Below are positions 7,991-16,382 of a stretch of DNA of 64,000 nucleotides, piece by piece. The notes under the pieces are model-generated. The model searched no databases, had not been told where the DNA came from, and worked only from the letters and a program-made list of their open reading frames with translations. Made by a program: the position numbers and the translations under genes. Each line of letters begins with the position of its first letter. Position 1 is the stretch's first letter. The DNA is from DAISJD01 sp036821645 (lineage in GTDB: Bacteria > Pseudomonadota > Alphaproteobacteria > ATCC43930 > CGMCC-115725), in the NCBI GenBank assembly GCA_036821645.1, contig DAISJD010000002.1, positions 30,490 through 94,489 on the forward strand, in the 5' to 3' direction.

Positions 7991-8424
7991 AGACAAATAA
8001 CCTCACAAAGGCTGTGCGCCTCCCGTCAAATCGAACGGCAATCATGCCCGCCAAGCCGCGCCGCCGTATCGCCCAGCGTCCGGAGCAGGATTTTCAGATC
8101 ATGGTCGTTGAGACCATCCTGAAGCGGCTCGAACTCGCGGGCAAGCTCTCCTATGCCGCGTTCTCGAACGGTTTCAAACGGACCCTGTGCGAAGGTTTGG
8201 TGGCGAAGAAAATGGGTCAGCGGGCAGGCGCATGGGATATCGCCATCTTCCTGCCCGGCGGGCGCACCTTCGGGCTTGAGATGAAGGCCACGGAAAAGGA
8301 CAGGCCTAGCAAGGCGCAATCCGATTTTCACGCCCGCCTCGCGGGGCTAGGCTTTAAGACTTACGTCTGCGCCACACAGCAACAGGTGATCGCGGCGCTC
8401 TCCGATCAGGGGATCGCGCTATGA
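7987..8424 (+). CDS. VRR-NUC-like nuclease
   Basis: A 145-residue protein with the signature of PD-(D/E)XK VRR-NUC phage nucleases: the block GLVAKKMGQRAGAWDIAIFLPGG (residues ~74-96, broken by the catalytic Asp in AWD), the E-x-K motif in LEMKATE (~98-104), and the SKAQSDFHARLAGLGFKTYVC ending, where Q is the usual downstream residue. Such proteins act as structure-specific nucleases or Holliday-junction resolvases. The first ~25 residues are poorly conserved, so an internal start is possible. It overlaps both neighbours by 4 bases. Confidence 0.7.
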   Translation: MKTNNLTKAVRLPSNRTAIMPAKPRRRIAQRPEQDFQIMVVETILKRLELAGKLSYAAFSNGFKRTLCEGLVAKKMGQRAGAWDIAIFLPGGRTFGLEMKATEKDRPSKAQSDFHARLAGLGFKTYVCATQQQVIAALSDQGIAL

Positions 8425-9107
8425 GCGATACGCAGCAAGGCTTAGCTGATTACGGATTGCCGGTTGCAGCCGTGATGGCCGACAAGCCCAGAACCCGCAA
8501 GATGGCCGGAACAGGTTCTTCGCGGGGGGCTTCGGGAGAGGTGCAACCGGAGGAGTGGTACCAGGAGCCGCAGAGCTTTACCCGCGCCCTGATTCTGGCA
8601 GAAGAAAATCGGTACGCCTGGACCGATCCGTTTGACGAATCATTCGGCGAAATCTACGACCCGGCTTGCGGTGAAGGCCGGATCGTCGATTGCTGCCTTG
8701 ATGCCGGATATCAGGCGCTCGGCACCGATCTTATCGACCGTGCCGGCGGTCGGTTCGGGGTGCGGGATTTCACGATCCCGCCTCGCGACGATGAATGCGG
8801 GGTCTGCGATACCATCATCACCAATCCACCCTACACCTTGGCGCAAATCTTCGTGGAGCATGGACTGAGGGTCGCCCGTCGGCGGGTAATCATCCTGCAC
8901 CGGCTCGCCTGGGGTTTTGAGGGCGTCGAACGCGGACAATGGATCGACCAGATGCCGCTTGCCAGGTTCTATAGCGCACGCAAGCGCATCAGCATGCCCC
9001 CTGCCGGTCGCGGCATTACGCCGAAAAACGGATCGACGGCGTTCGCGTGGTTCGTCTTCGAGCATGGACACCACGGCGAGCCGATTTATGCAGGGGGCTT
9101 GGTATGA
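8421..9107 (+). CDS. Class I DNA methyltransferase (adenine-type)
   Basis: 228 residues. SAM-binding motif I is DPACGEG (80-86), and the catalytic motif IV is NPPY (135-138), the form found in N6-adenine and some N4-cytosine methylases. The region between (GYQALGTDL) provides the acidic residue after strand 2. The first ~45 residues look disordered. There is no target-recognition domain beyond ~60 C-terminal residues, so this is a small phage orphan methylase rather than part of a restriction system. It overlaps the next gene by 4 bases. Confidence 0.75.
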   Translation: MSDTQQGLADYGLPVAAVMADKPRTRKMAGTGSSRGASGEVQPEEWYQEPQSFTRALILAEENRYAWTDPFDESFGEIYDPACGEGRIVDCCLDAGYQALGTDLIDRAGGRFGVRDFTIPPRDDECGVCDTIITNPPYTLAQIFVEHGLRVARRRVIILHRLAWGFEGVERGQWIDQMPLARFYSARKRISMPPAGRGITPKNGSTAFAWFVFEHGHHGEPIYAGGLV

Positions 9108-9487
9108 GCATCACCCAACCAGCCCAAAATCAAGAGATCCAGCAAGGCCAGAGGATTCCATATCTGACCTATGCCCAGGCGGCCAAACTGGCGCAGTACG
9201 CATTCCGTCCCGAGGCGCGCGATGGCTTCAAGCCGCCGCCGGGCCACAAGACGTACCTTTCGCTGATCAAGAAGGGCATGCTGGTGCCCAGCGGAAAGAA
9301 GCCGGGACATTACGCGATGAATATGCCGCTCGTCTTCACCGCACTCGGCCGCTTCATGATTTCCAACGCGGGAAACATGGAGTCGCAACGCCTGAAAACC
9401 ACCTATGGCTTCGACCCAGCTATGACGGCGGTGGTGCCGGTTGCCGCGCGGGATCTGGCGCGCGGTCATCGGAGTGTCGGTAGATGA
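9104..9487 (+). CDS. Hypothetical early phage protein
   Basis: A 127-residue protein starting MSITQPAQ at the ATGA overlap with the methylase; an upstream in-frame start at 9047 would run inside the methylase gene and is rejected. Residues ~30-85 (LTYAQAAKLAQYAFRPEAR...) may form a small helical DNA-binding domain, but no family is recognised. Its stop overlaps the frame that follows. Confidence 0.55.
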   Translation: MSITQPAQNQEIQQGQRIPYLTYAQAAKLAQYAFRPEARDGFKPPPGHKTYLSLIKKGMLVPSGKKPGHYAMNMPLVFTALGRFMISNAGNMESQRLKTTYGFDPAMTAVVPVAARDLARGHRSVGR

Positions 9488-9876
9488 CACTCCAGGCGGC
9501 CCGCGTACAGACAAACTATAGCGACGTGAACAGCTATAACGGGGCGCAATCTGAAATCAGCAGAACAACCCGCTTGACAAAATCGGCAAAATCGCGGCTG
9601 GATGATTGCGGAGCTTCAAAAACTCCGCAGCACAGCAAGCGGTTAGTCGCTACGTCAAGGCGGCTATTTTCATGCCTTTTTCCTGCTTTTACAGCACGAT
9701 CAGGCATGTCCGCTACGGCGGGATGGGTCCGAATTAAGCCGCGCGAGCGGACGAATAAGGCCGATCTCTTAACGTTCCTTGCTGGCGTTGTAGAGGTTTT
9801 TGAACATCCCGCCACCAGCGTCCCCGTCAAAAGTTTCTCTGGTGGTGATCCTGGATCATCAGCAAGGAAACACCTC
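9488..9876 (+). other. Structured leader that remains open as an ORF
   Basis: Between two genes lies a ~390-base stretch that stays open in frame with the gene at 9877, but whose translation looks unlike a protein and whose DNA is rich in structure (hairpin GCGGAG...CTCCGC at 9608-9628, GCCGCGCGAGCGG later). A good ribosome site (AAGGAAA) precedes the ATG at 9877. I read it as a leader or small-RNA-like element upstream of the true gene. The alternative is a 303-residue protein starting at 9484. Confidence 0.35.
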
Positions 9877-10395
9877 ATGGCTCTCAAAAGCCCTGCGCGC
9901 GATGCTGCGCGCCCAAATCCAGAACACCCCGACCCTCTCGGAATCCACCACCAGCGCATGCCTGCGACCGTCGGCGAGGCTGCCGACTATCTGGCGCACC
10001 TGATGGGCGCGCGTGATGTTGAGCGGTCGGCCCGCCACCCGCCCTACTCGATCGAGCAAAGCCGGTCCAACCGGGATCTCGCCATCATTATCGACGAGAT
10101 GGCGCGGGCACGGGATCTCGTCTGCGGTAAGGCATCGACGATCGACGAGGCGGCTGCGCAATGCGCGGTCTTGATGTCGATGATGCAGCACGCCGATTTG
10201 CTGCCGTGGCAACGGTCCACCACGATGGGCTATCAGGCACGACAGATGATCCGCCTGCTGCTATCGATCCTGGACAGGCTTATTGCTGCGTCTGATGCAC
10301 CCAATATCAAGTTAATCCGACTTGTGATGGACGGGTTTACGCGCCCCGATGAGCTTTTGGCCGACCTGGTGGCGCGACAGGCGGGTGCAGCATGA
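9877..10395 (+). CDS. Hypothetical early phage protein
   Basis: About 172 residues from MALKSPARD, preceded by AAGGAAA at a suitable distance. The mainly helical body (residues ~70-170) has alternating charged and hydrophobic patches, and no motif I know. Between this gene and the antirepressor there are ~100 bases with AT-rich promoter-like DNA (TTGATTAATTTTAAAAG at 10406-10422). An in-frame extension back to 9484 exists and is discussed as a leader. Confidence 0.5.
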   Translation: MALKSPARDAARPNPEHPDPLGIHHQRMPATVGEAADYLAHLMGARDVERSARHPPYSIEQSRSNRDLAIIIDEMARARDLVCGKASTIDEAAAQCAVLMSMMQHADLLPWQRSTTMGYQARQMIRLLLSILDRLIAASDAPNIKLIRLVMDGFTRPDELLADLVARQAGAA

Positions 10396-10495
10396 CCCCA
10401 TCACTGTTGATTAATTTTAAAAGAACAATCCATCGGCATCCCGCCGATTACCGCAACCCCTGCCAATTTGGCATAAAATTCAGCAGGTGGACGAA

Positions 10496-11320
10496 ATGAA
10501 TAACCTTATCAGCAAGGGTGACTATCCGAATGGGGCACCCCGTGGCGTCGTGCCGTTTAATTTTGGAACTCAAGCCGTCCGCGCGATGTTGCTGGATGGA
10601 GAGCCTTGGTTCGTGCTTGCGGATGTCTGCGCGGTACTGGGGATTCAAAACTCTGGCAACGCATCGGCTCGCTTGGACGAGGATGAGAAGGGTGTCCAAT
10701 CTATGGATACCCCTGGCGGTAAGCAGAATCTCACGGTAATTAACGAGAGTGGGCTTTACTCGGTCATCTTGTCCAGCAATAAGCCGGAGGCCAAACGCTT
10801 CAAAAAATGGGTAACCGCTGAAGTCCTGCCCCAGATCCGCAAGACTGGCTCATATGGCCAAGCCCCGGCTGTCGATGAGATCAAGGCGCTCAACGATCCG
10901 GCAACCCTGCGTAACCTCCTCGGTGGATACGCTGAACGTGTCATTGCGCTTGAAGATAAGGTGGCCGAGCAGGCCCCGGTGGTCGCCGCCTATGACCGGA
11001 TCTCAAGGGCCCATGGCCTGCTCAATCTGACCGAGGCCGCAAAGCTGCTGGGCCAGCAGCCGAAGAAGTTCATTCAATCCCTTAACATCAACGGATGGAT
11101 CTACAGGCGGCCCTGCTCTTCATCCTGGGCCGCGTACCAGGACAAGATCAATTCCGGCTACATGGAGCATAAGACCCACGTCATCAATGCGAACACCGAC
11201 AAAGAGAAGATCATCTGCCAGGCGCTCATCACGCCGAAGGGCCTGACGCGGATCGCTCTTATCTTTGGCGTCCAGGTGCCGAGCAATGACTGGATCGCCG
11301 GTCAGCAGGTGGCGTCATGA
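10496..11320 (+). CDS. Phage antirepressor (Bro-N plus KilA-C)
   Basis: About 274 residues. The N-terminal Bro-N domain (~15-115) shows the family pattern: a VRAMLLDGEPWFVLADVC strand-helix, VLGIQNSGNASARLDEDEK, VINESGLYSVILSS, and KRFKKWVTAEVLPQIRKTG ending with the diagnostic VLPxIRKTGSY. The C-terminal ~110 residues (AAYDRISRAHGLLNLTEAAKLLG...) match the KilA-C/ANT domain with its HTH-like core. Such proteins inactivate phage repressors or regulate early genes. A GTG at 10487 is possible, but AGGTGG sits correctly for the ATG at 10496. The stop overlaps the next start. Confidence 0.9.
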   Translation: MNNLISKGDYPNGAPRGVVPFNFGTQAVRAMLLDGEPWFVLADVCAVLGIQNSGNASARLDEDEKGVQSMDTPGGKQNLTVINESGLYSVILSSNKPEAKRFKKWVTAEVLPQIRKTGSYGQAPAVDEIKALNDPATLRNLLGGYAERVIALEDKVAEQAPVVAAYDRISRAHGLLNLTEAAKLLGQQPKKFIQSLNINGWIYRRPCSSSWAAYQDKINSGYMEHKTHVINANTDKEKIICQALITPKGLTRIALIFGVQVPSNDWIAGQQVAS

Positions 11321-12591
11321 GCATAACCCTCATGAATATCGCGTGGGATGTGACCTCTCTCACCGGGCCACAGAAAAGCGTGCTGGCCTTGTTGTCAAGC
11401 TACGCGACAGATGAAGGCACGCGCATCTATCCATCGGTCGACACGCTCGCCCATAAGGCGTCAATCTGTAGAAGGTCGGTCCAGCGCGCTTTGCAGGATC
11501 TCATCCAGAAGGGTTTGCTGATACAGGTGCGGCCCGGTGATGGGGCGAAACACAGGCCCGCCGAATACGCAATAGACCTGAAGGTTCTGTCATCTGCGGC
11601 GCGGCCGGTAGCGAGAAAGTATTTTTCTCCTGGACGTGAAAGCCAGGATCAGCACGAAGACCCAGTGACACATAGTCACCCGGTGCATGTGAATCACGGG
11701 ATACCCCGTGACTCTGTGTCAGATACCCGGTGTCTATCAGTCCAAGACCCCGTGACTATCAGTCACAAACCCCGTGCACCAAAGTCACCCGAATCACCAT
11801 TAGAACCATCATATAAATCATCAGGTGAATCATCATCTCTCTCGTCAACGGACGAGGTGCGCGCCAATGCGGTTCCGGCGGTCGATCATGATTTGGCTTG
11901 GAGTGATGCCGGTACGGCTGATGATGCCGAGGGTGACACCCAGCATGTTGAGCCCACCCTGAACCCCGAAAAGCGATCCGAACCGGTCAAGCGCACCCAG
12001 GCCAGCACCAACGTCAAACCCAGATCCAGGCCAGATCCAGCACCGAGATCCGCCCCCGATCGGGGATCACCGACGCAGGCCCAGGATCAACCCACCGCCA
12101 CCGACCTCTTCGGCGAGCCCGTGCCAAGCGGTCAGGGGCCGAGCAAGCGGGATCTGGCCGAGACCATGGCGCGCATCTGGCGGGAGAAGCTAACCGGCCT
12201 GCCAGCACCCAAAATAATCACACCGGCCCGTATCCGCGCCTTGAATGCACGGCTCGACGAGTTGGGTGGTATTGCAGAATGGATCGGCCTCTGCCAGCAG
12301 ATCGAGCGGTCCGATTTCCTGATGGGCCGAACCGGCCGCGATTTCCGGGCGACCATCGATTGGGTCACCAAGCCGGAAAATTTCGCGAAGATCATCGACG
12401 GCAATTACGACAACCAACCGGCCCGCCTGAATGGCGGCAACGTGACAGAATTCCCCGGAGGCAACCGCGATGCAGCAAAAAACTCGAACATCAACCGCCG
12501 TCGGGGCTGGAATACCAACCCCTTCGACGTTCAACCGCGCGGAACAGTCTTGGAGGGCTCCGTCCTGGCTCGAAAATTGGACGATTGTTAA
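11317..12591 (+). CDS. Replication-initiator-like winged-helix protein
   Basis: 424 residues. Residues ~8-85 form a winged HTH of the phage replication protein O type: LTGPQKSVLALLSSYA, YPSVDTLAHKASICRRSVQRAL and LIQKGLLIQV. A long Pro/Ser/Asp-rich linker (~110-260) follows, then a helical C-terminal part (~270-350) containing IGLCQQIERSDFLMGR and DWVTKPENFAKIIDGNY. That last block is typical of phage O-like and DnaD-like proteins. Likely binds the phage origin; iterons would be expected inside or near this gene, but I see no convincing ones. Confidence 0.65.
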   Translation: MSITLMNIAWDVTSLTGPQKSVLALLSSYATDEGTRIYPSVDTLAHKASICRRSVQRALQDLIQKGLLIQVRPGDGAKHRPAEYAIDLKVLSSAARPVARKYFSPGRESQDQHEDPVTHSHPVHVNHGIPRDSVSDTRCLSVQDPVTISHKPRAPKSPESPLEPSYKSSGESSSLSSTDEVRANAVPAVDHDLAWSDAGTADDAEGDTQHVEPTLNPEKRSEPVKRTQASTNVKPRSRPDPAPRSAPDRGSPTQAQDQPTATDLFGEPVPSGQGPSKRDLAETMARIWREKLTGLPAPKIITPARIRALNARLDELGGIAEWIGLCQQIERSDFLMGRTGRDFRATIDWVTKPENFAKIIDGNYDNQPARLNGGNVTEFPGGNRDAAKNSNINRRRGWNTNPFDVQPRGTVLEGSVLARKLDDC

Positions 12592-13072
12592 AGAGCCGCC
12601 AGTACCCATCGAGCGCATACGCCAGGACTTGCGCGACACCCTCTCTGCACTTCGACCGGCCAGCATGGACGAGCTTGAGCACGAGGTTAAGCGGTTGATG
12701 GATTTTTTCAACATCACCCGCTCAGAATCCCAAGCGCAATCGATCTCGGATTGGTGGGGCAGGAATCGCGGTGACTATCTCGAAGCCTTGGAAGACCTGC
12801 CGTGGGATCTCATGCATATGGCGATGCGCCGTGCCCGACGCGATCTGACGTACATGCCGAGACCGGCCGAGATCAGGGCGTTGGTTTCATCGGAACTTGC
12901 CCGTCGGCAACTGGCGAAAATGCGTCTTCAGACCGCCGGGCGCATCGCAAGGTCAGCGATTGCGCGGCCTAAGCCAGATGCGGAAGTGCGGCCCTCACTT
13001 GCTGTCGCGGATGTGATTCAAAAAATCACGGCGGCCCGTGAAATGCCGATCGATAAGGGGGATCTGGAATGA
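12470..13072 (+). CDS. Hypothetical protein overlapping the O-like gene
   Basis: 200 residues. The start lies 122 bases inside the preceding gene in another frame, but a strong GGAGG eight bases before the ATG at 12470 supports it. Residues ~60-150 are helical with conserved-looking tryptophans (ISDWWGRNRGDYLEALEDLPWDLMHMAMRRAR is broken up here for reading: WWGRNRGDY, DLPWDLM, MAMRRARRD) and MPRPAEIRALV. In position it corresponds to helicase-loader (P-like) genes of lambdoid phages, but no loader motif is visible. Function is only suggested by order. Confidence 0.5.
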   Translation: MQQKTRTSTAVGAGIPTPSTFNRAEQSWRAPSWLENWTIVKEPPVPIERIRQDLRDTLSALRPASMDELEHEVKRLMDFFNITRSESQAQSISDWWGRNRGDYLEALEDLPWDLMHMAMRRARRDLTYMPRPAEIRALVSSELARRQLAKMRLQTAGRIARSAIARPKPDAEVRPSLAVADVIQKITAAREMPIDKGDLE

Positions 13073-13118
13073 AGCGCTGCAGCGTTCCCTATTCATACAG
13101 TTATGTGGCTTGGCAATC

Positions 13119-13304
13119 ATGAGCTTTGTCAGGCACTATACTCATCAAATTATATTATTGGACTATGGCAGCGGGCAATCAGAAAAAGACATGCTGATTG
13201 AAGCTTTGTGTCGTAACTATTGGGATCAGCGATATTTTTATGATTTAAATTGCCCTTTATGCTGGCAAATTGCCGAAACATACTCAGAATTCCAGGGTAA
13301 ATAG
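13119..13304 (+). CDS. Small Cys-containing protein
   Basis: A 61-residue protein (MSFVRHYTH...) with cysteines at the centre and C-terminus (ALCRNYW, NCPLCW), possibly a small metal-binding protein. The DNA is more AT-rich than its neighbours. The ribosome site is weak, so the start is uncertain. I do not recognise the family. Confidence 0.35.
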   Translation: MSFVRHYTHQIILLDYGSGQSEKDMLIEALCRNYWDQRYFYDLNCPLCWQIAETYSEFQGK

Positions 13305-13332
13305 CACAGATTTAGAAAAAGGAGCCTTATGA

Positions 13333-13851
13333 ATGGCTATGAAGCGCAGCAGTGGCCGTCCCAGATCAAGCAATGACCGGCACGCATGTGGAAAGGTCAT
13401 CCAGAGCCGACATGAAGGACACGCTACCAAAGAAGCAATTGCACAGCGCATCAGGCTCGTTGGCGCCGACAACGCGCTTGACCCGCGCGCTGGTTATCCT
13501 CTGGGAATCCTGACCATGCGAGGTATCATCGAAACCCGTCACCACGATGCTGGCATGAGGTTCCAGTTGCGACACAGACTATGGGCGATCGCGACGCAGA
13601 GCCGCGCGCCGTGGCCACAGGTCGGCTTGCGCGACGGTGGTCCTGTGGTTCTGCCGGAAGAGACGTGCGAACGGGCAGAGGAGGTGTTTTTGATGGATTG
13701 GCAGGTCTTGCAGTGCTGTGCCCCGGCGCGGGCCGTGATCGCGGCCGTTGATGCCGTGGTGATCAATATGCAGATGCCGCAGTCTGCTAAGGTCGTTGAT
13801 CGTCTGCTGATAGGGCTTGATGGTTTGGCGCGGCATTATCGGATTGTTTGA
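13333..13851 (+). CDS. Hypothetical protein, end of early operon
   Basis: 172 residues, with AGGAG nine bases before the ATG. It contains an Arg/His-rich N-terminus (GRPRSSNDRHACGKVIQSRH) and then a helical body with the segment DPRAGYPLGILTMRG. Its place at the end of the early operon, just before a regulatory region, is where lambdoid phages carry antitermination or late-regulator genes, but nothing in the sequence proves that. A minus-strand frame at 13579-13866 is a weaker alternative. Confidence 0.5.
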   Translation: MAMKRSSGRPRSSNDRHACGKVIQSRHEGHATKEAIAQRIRLVGADNALDPRAGYPLGILTMRGIIETRHHDAGMRFQLRHRLWAIATQSRAPWPQVGLRDGGPVVLPEETCERAEEVFLMDWQVLQCCAPARAVIAAVDAVVINMQMPQSAKVVDRLLIGLDGLARHYRIV

Positions 13852-13866
13852 TATCAGGCTGAGCAA

Positions 13867-13943
13867 AACGCATAAGTTTGTTTTTTTCCTTGATTAAAAT
13901 AACTTATGCGTTATTATATCTCCATATAGACGCATAAAGCGTC
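13867..13943. promoter_or_regulatory. Promoter region with ACGCATAA operator repeats
   Basis: A perfect 12-bp inverted repeat AACGCATAAGTT (13867-13878) and AACTTATGCGTT (13901-13912) is followed by GACGC-ATAAA-GCGTC (13929-13943). The core ACGCATAA thus occurs three times in 77 bases. An AT-rich TTATTATAT lies between sites 2 and 3, a plausible -10. The gene at 13963 begins 19 bases after the last site. This looks like a repressor-controlled promoter; the HTH protein encoded at 14817 is the nearest candidate regulator. Confidence 0.6.
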
Positions 13944-13962
13944 AATTTGAGTGGAGAAAGAG

Positions 13963-14811
13963 ATGTCAGCCGCTGCCATCCACAATTTTAGCCGTTCTTC
14001 CGCCCGCGCGCGTTTTATGCGCGGCGTCATATTTGACGATGACGTTTCGTCCGACGAGACGACTTGCGACTATGCTGCGGATCGGCCTGACCGTACTTTC
14101 GGCCCCGGCTGGCGGTTTGAGGTTGTGACCGAGAGGGGTTCGGCACAATACCGGCTTTGCCGGGACATGATCTGCGCCACAATCGCGGCTCAAAACGGTG
14201 CGAGGGTCCGCATGACGCCGTACTATGACCCGCACGGTCGCCGGATCTGGGAGGTCAACGGTCATTTGCGTCGGTTCCAGGTGGAAGAAGACGCGTTTCT
14301 GCCCGACCAAGAGCCGTACGACACTATCCTACCGCCGTTGCCGGAATCGCTCATTGGCGAGGGGCCGTGGCGGCGCGCGCGTTATCTGCGCGGCGTGAGG
14401 GATGGGATGTTTTCTCGCGGGTACGCGCTCATCGTACTTAGGGAGGAGGTAGGTCTCGACGGGCTGGATTTGTCGTTTGACGCCCGTTTTGACCACCTCG
14501 CCGGTTTGCCCGGCGTCAAGACCTACAGGAGGGAGTACCACCTTGTGGGTTACACTTTTGGGGTAGCGATCCACGCGCTCATGGGGCGGGACCGCAGGTG
14601 GCGGGCACTGGTCGGGACAGAGAAAGGGGAGGGAGTCCACATAGACCGCGCCATCTCGGATTTGGCACGCATCCCAAAAGAGTTGTTGGCGGAATGGGCC
14701 GAAAAGCATAAATTTGATGGGACGATCGCCACGGCGGACCTCGCCTATGAGGTTAGACAGCGGGCGGCGATCCGGGATCGCCTTGAAAAGTTAAAAAAAG
14801 AAAGAGGGTGA
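13963..14811 (+). CDS. Hypothetical accessory protein
   Basis: About 282 residues from ATG 13963, with GGAGA eight bases upstream; a GTG at 13951 is less likely. It is a charged soluble protein, with repeated RARxMRGV / RARYLRGVRDGMF segments at residues ~15 and ~145 that hint at internal duplication. No known domain. It is driven from the operator region just upstream and followed by an HTH gene in the same operon, so it may be a regulated accessory factor. Confidence 0.55.
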   Translation: MSAAAIHNFSRSSARARFMRGVIFDDDVSSDETTCDYAADRPDRTFGPGWRFEVVTERGSAQYRLCRDMICATIAAQNGARVRMTPYYDPHGRRIWEVNGHLRRFQVEEDAFLPDQEPYDTILPPLPESLIGEGPWRRARYLRGVRDGMFSRGYALIVLREEVGLDGLDLSFDARFDHLAGLPGVKTYRREYHLVGYTFGVAIHALMGRDRRWRALVGTEKGEGVHIDRAISDLARIPKELLAEWAEKHKFDGTIATADLAYEVRQRAAIRDRLEKLKKERG

Positions 14812-14816
14812 TTAAG

Positions 14817-15140
14817 ATGAATGGCGAAACTTTTTCTTCTCTTATGAAGAGAGCTGGTTTAAACCAGAAACAGCTTTCTGATTGCTTGTCTGTGAGTGTG
14901 ACAAGCATAAATAGGTGGGCAGCTGATCAAGACCGACCTGACAAGGTCACATGCCCGCCAACGGTAGCCTTTTTTCTCCTCGTATGGGGGAAATTAAGGC
15001 CAGACGAGCGGTCTGAGGTTGATGCAAGCTCAAACTTGAAGGAGGATCTTGCTTTGATCAAGAGCCTTACGGCATTGCACCTACTCAGGCACGACGAACT
15101 AAAAGAAATAATTCTACAATTAAACAATCTCTACAATTAG
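14817..15140 (+). CDS. XRE-type HTH regulator
   Basis: 107 residues from ATG 14817 (AGAGGG upstream; a GTG at 14808 overlaps the previous stop). The N-terminal half is an XRE helix-turn-helix: FSSLMKRAGLNQKQLSDCLSV, SVTSINRWAADQDRP, PPTVAFFLLVW. The C-terminal half is helical. Second gene after the ACGCATAA operators, so autoregulation of this two-gene operon is a reasonable inference. Confidence 0.7.
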   Translation: MNGETFSSLMKRAGLNQKQLSDCLSVSVTSINRWAADQDRPDKVTCPPTVAFFLLVWGKLRPDERSEVDASSNLKEDLALIKSLTALHLLRHDELKEIILQLNNLYN

Positions 15141-15141
15141 A

Positions 15142-15762
15142 TTATTCGCCATTGAGTATCTTCTCAATTATATGAGAATACTCAATGGATTTTATGCGGG
15201 GTGCTTCAATCCCACCGTACCCATAAAAAAAATGTGGGTCGATGCCGTTTTGTCCGACGACACCAACCCAATCGGGGGTTCCGTCCGGCCCTTTTATAAT
15301 CAGTTTGGCGCCGTCCCCGCCCCGCACCATTCCACCGACCCCCACAGTGGCTTCTGCGCCAGCCGGACACTGTGCAATGCCTCTTTCACCGGCCGTCGCG
15401 GACCCTTCCGACGGTGCTGACCCTGCGCAAATGGCGATCCCATCATCGCCCGCAACGGCCGGTCCAAATTGCGATATGGCAATACCGTAATTTCCGGCTG
15501 TTGCACTGCTGTTTCCATAGGCAACAGCCTTTCCATGATCGCCAGCGACCGCCTTTGAGAAAAGGCCGACGATGGCAATGCCATGATTGCCGACCGTGAC
15601 TTCGGACCAATCTCCTGCTTCCACTGTGCAATCATCACCCCCGTGAATGATTGCGCCTTCAGACGCATCTATCTTGCAGCCCCTTCCGGCCAAAACATTT
15701 ACCGGAGACTCGTAAAGCCCAAAAGCTTCATCTTCAAGTGCTGTGCAATCTAGCATGATCAT
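15142..15762 (-). CDS. Repeat protein, predicted beta-solenoid
   Basis: 206 residues built of imperfect ~14-18-residue repeats of the form A-x-AG-x2-G-x-AI: KAVAGDHGKAVAYG, SATAGNYGIAIS, PAVAGDDGIAICAG, SATAGERGIAQC and ATVGVGGMVRG, over residues ~40-150. The regular G/A spacing suggests a parallel beta-helix. Similar repeat proteins occur as small, poorly understood phage or prophage proteins. No signal peptide. It converges with the HTH gene before it, and is followed on the same strand by a secreted-protein gene. Confidence 0.6.
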   Translation of the reverse strand: MIMLDCTALEDEAFGLYESPVNVLAGRGCKIDASEGAIIHGGDDCTVEAGDWSEVTVGNHGIAIVGLFSKAVAGDHGKAVAYGNSSATAGNYGIAISQFGPAVAGDDGIAICAGSAPSEGSATAGERGIAQCPAGAEATVGVGGMVRGGDGAKLIIKGPDGTPDWVGVVGQNGIDPHFFYGYGGIEAPRIKSIEYSHIIEKILNGE

Positions 15763-15791
15763 TTCCTTTAAATTTAATTTTTAATTTAAAA

Positions 15792-16382
15792 TTATAAGCC
15801 ATTTTTTTTGCTTTGTTTCTGATTATTTTCGCAAGATTCTGAATTTGAAAATAAATATATTATAGTTAATGATGCCTCAGAAGGGCTTTTAGCTGTGGCT
15901 AATAGTCTTATTTCATTAATATTGTTGTTTAATTTAACAGAATTCATATCTTTTGACCAAATAGACTTAAGGTATCTTTCGTCTTTGAATAGAGCCATCA
16001 TCCAGTCTTCCGGTTTGTTCCAAATTGCTCCCTGCCTTAGGAAATCGTATGATTTTGGATTTCCATATAAATCTGACAACAATGAGGATAAATCATTAAA
16101 TTTTTCTTTAATCTGATCACCATATCTACTTTGTTTTTTATCATTAGTAATAGCAACAACTTTACATATTCCACTTTTTTCCGTTGAAATAACAAAATAC
16201 TCAGAAAATATTTCATTTGGTTTTTTTGGATTGCATTTCCAGAAATCAGACTCAACTGTTTTTTTACAATTATTAAGATTTTCAGGGTGATCTCCCATTT
16301 CAAAACCAAATGGGCCATCGGCCTTAGCCGAAAAACAAAGAGAAAAAAAAGAAAATGCAATAATAAAAATTTTTGCTCTCAT
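15792..16382 (-). CDS. Secreted AT-rich hypothetical protein
   Basis: 196 residues with a Sec signal peptide (KIFIIAFSFFSLCFSAKA, cleavage ~22). The mature protein starts DGPFGFEMGD, a start seen in small periplasmic proteins of unknown role, and has four cysteines (NCKK, WKCNP, GICKV, ESCEN), likely two disulfides. The gene is very AT-rich with Lys/Asn/Ile codons, unlike the phage core, suggesting acquisition from a low-GC source. Confidence 0.6.
   Translation of the reverse strand: MRAKIFIIAFSFFSLCFSAKADGPFGFEMGDHPENLNNCKKTVESDFWKCNPKKPNEIFSEYFVISTEKSGICKVVAITNDKKQSRYGDQIKEKFNDLSSLLSDLYGNPKSYDFLRQGAIWNKPEDWMMALFKDERYLKSIWSKDMNSVKLNNNINEIRLLATAKSPSEASLTIIYLFSNSESCENNQKQSKKNGL

Noticed and set aside
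13579..13866. Minus-strand 95-codon ORF at the end of the early operon
   Set aside because: The plus-strand frame at 13333 has a proper AGGAG site and operon continuity; the minus frame would begin inside the operator region without a ribosome site.
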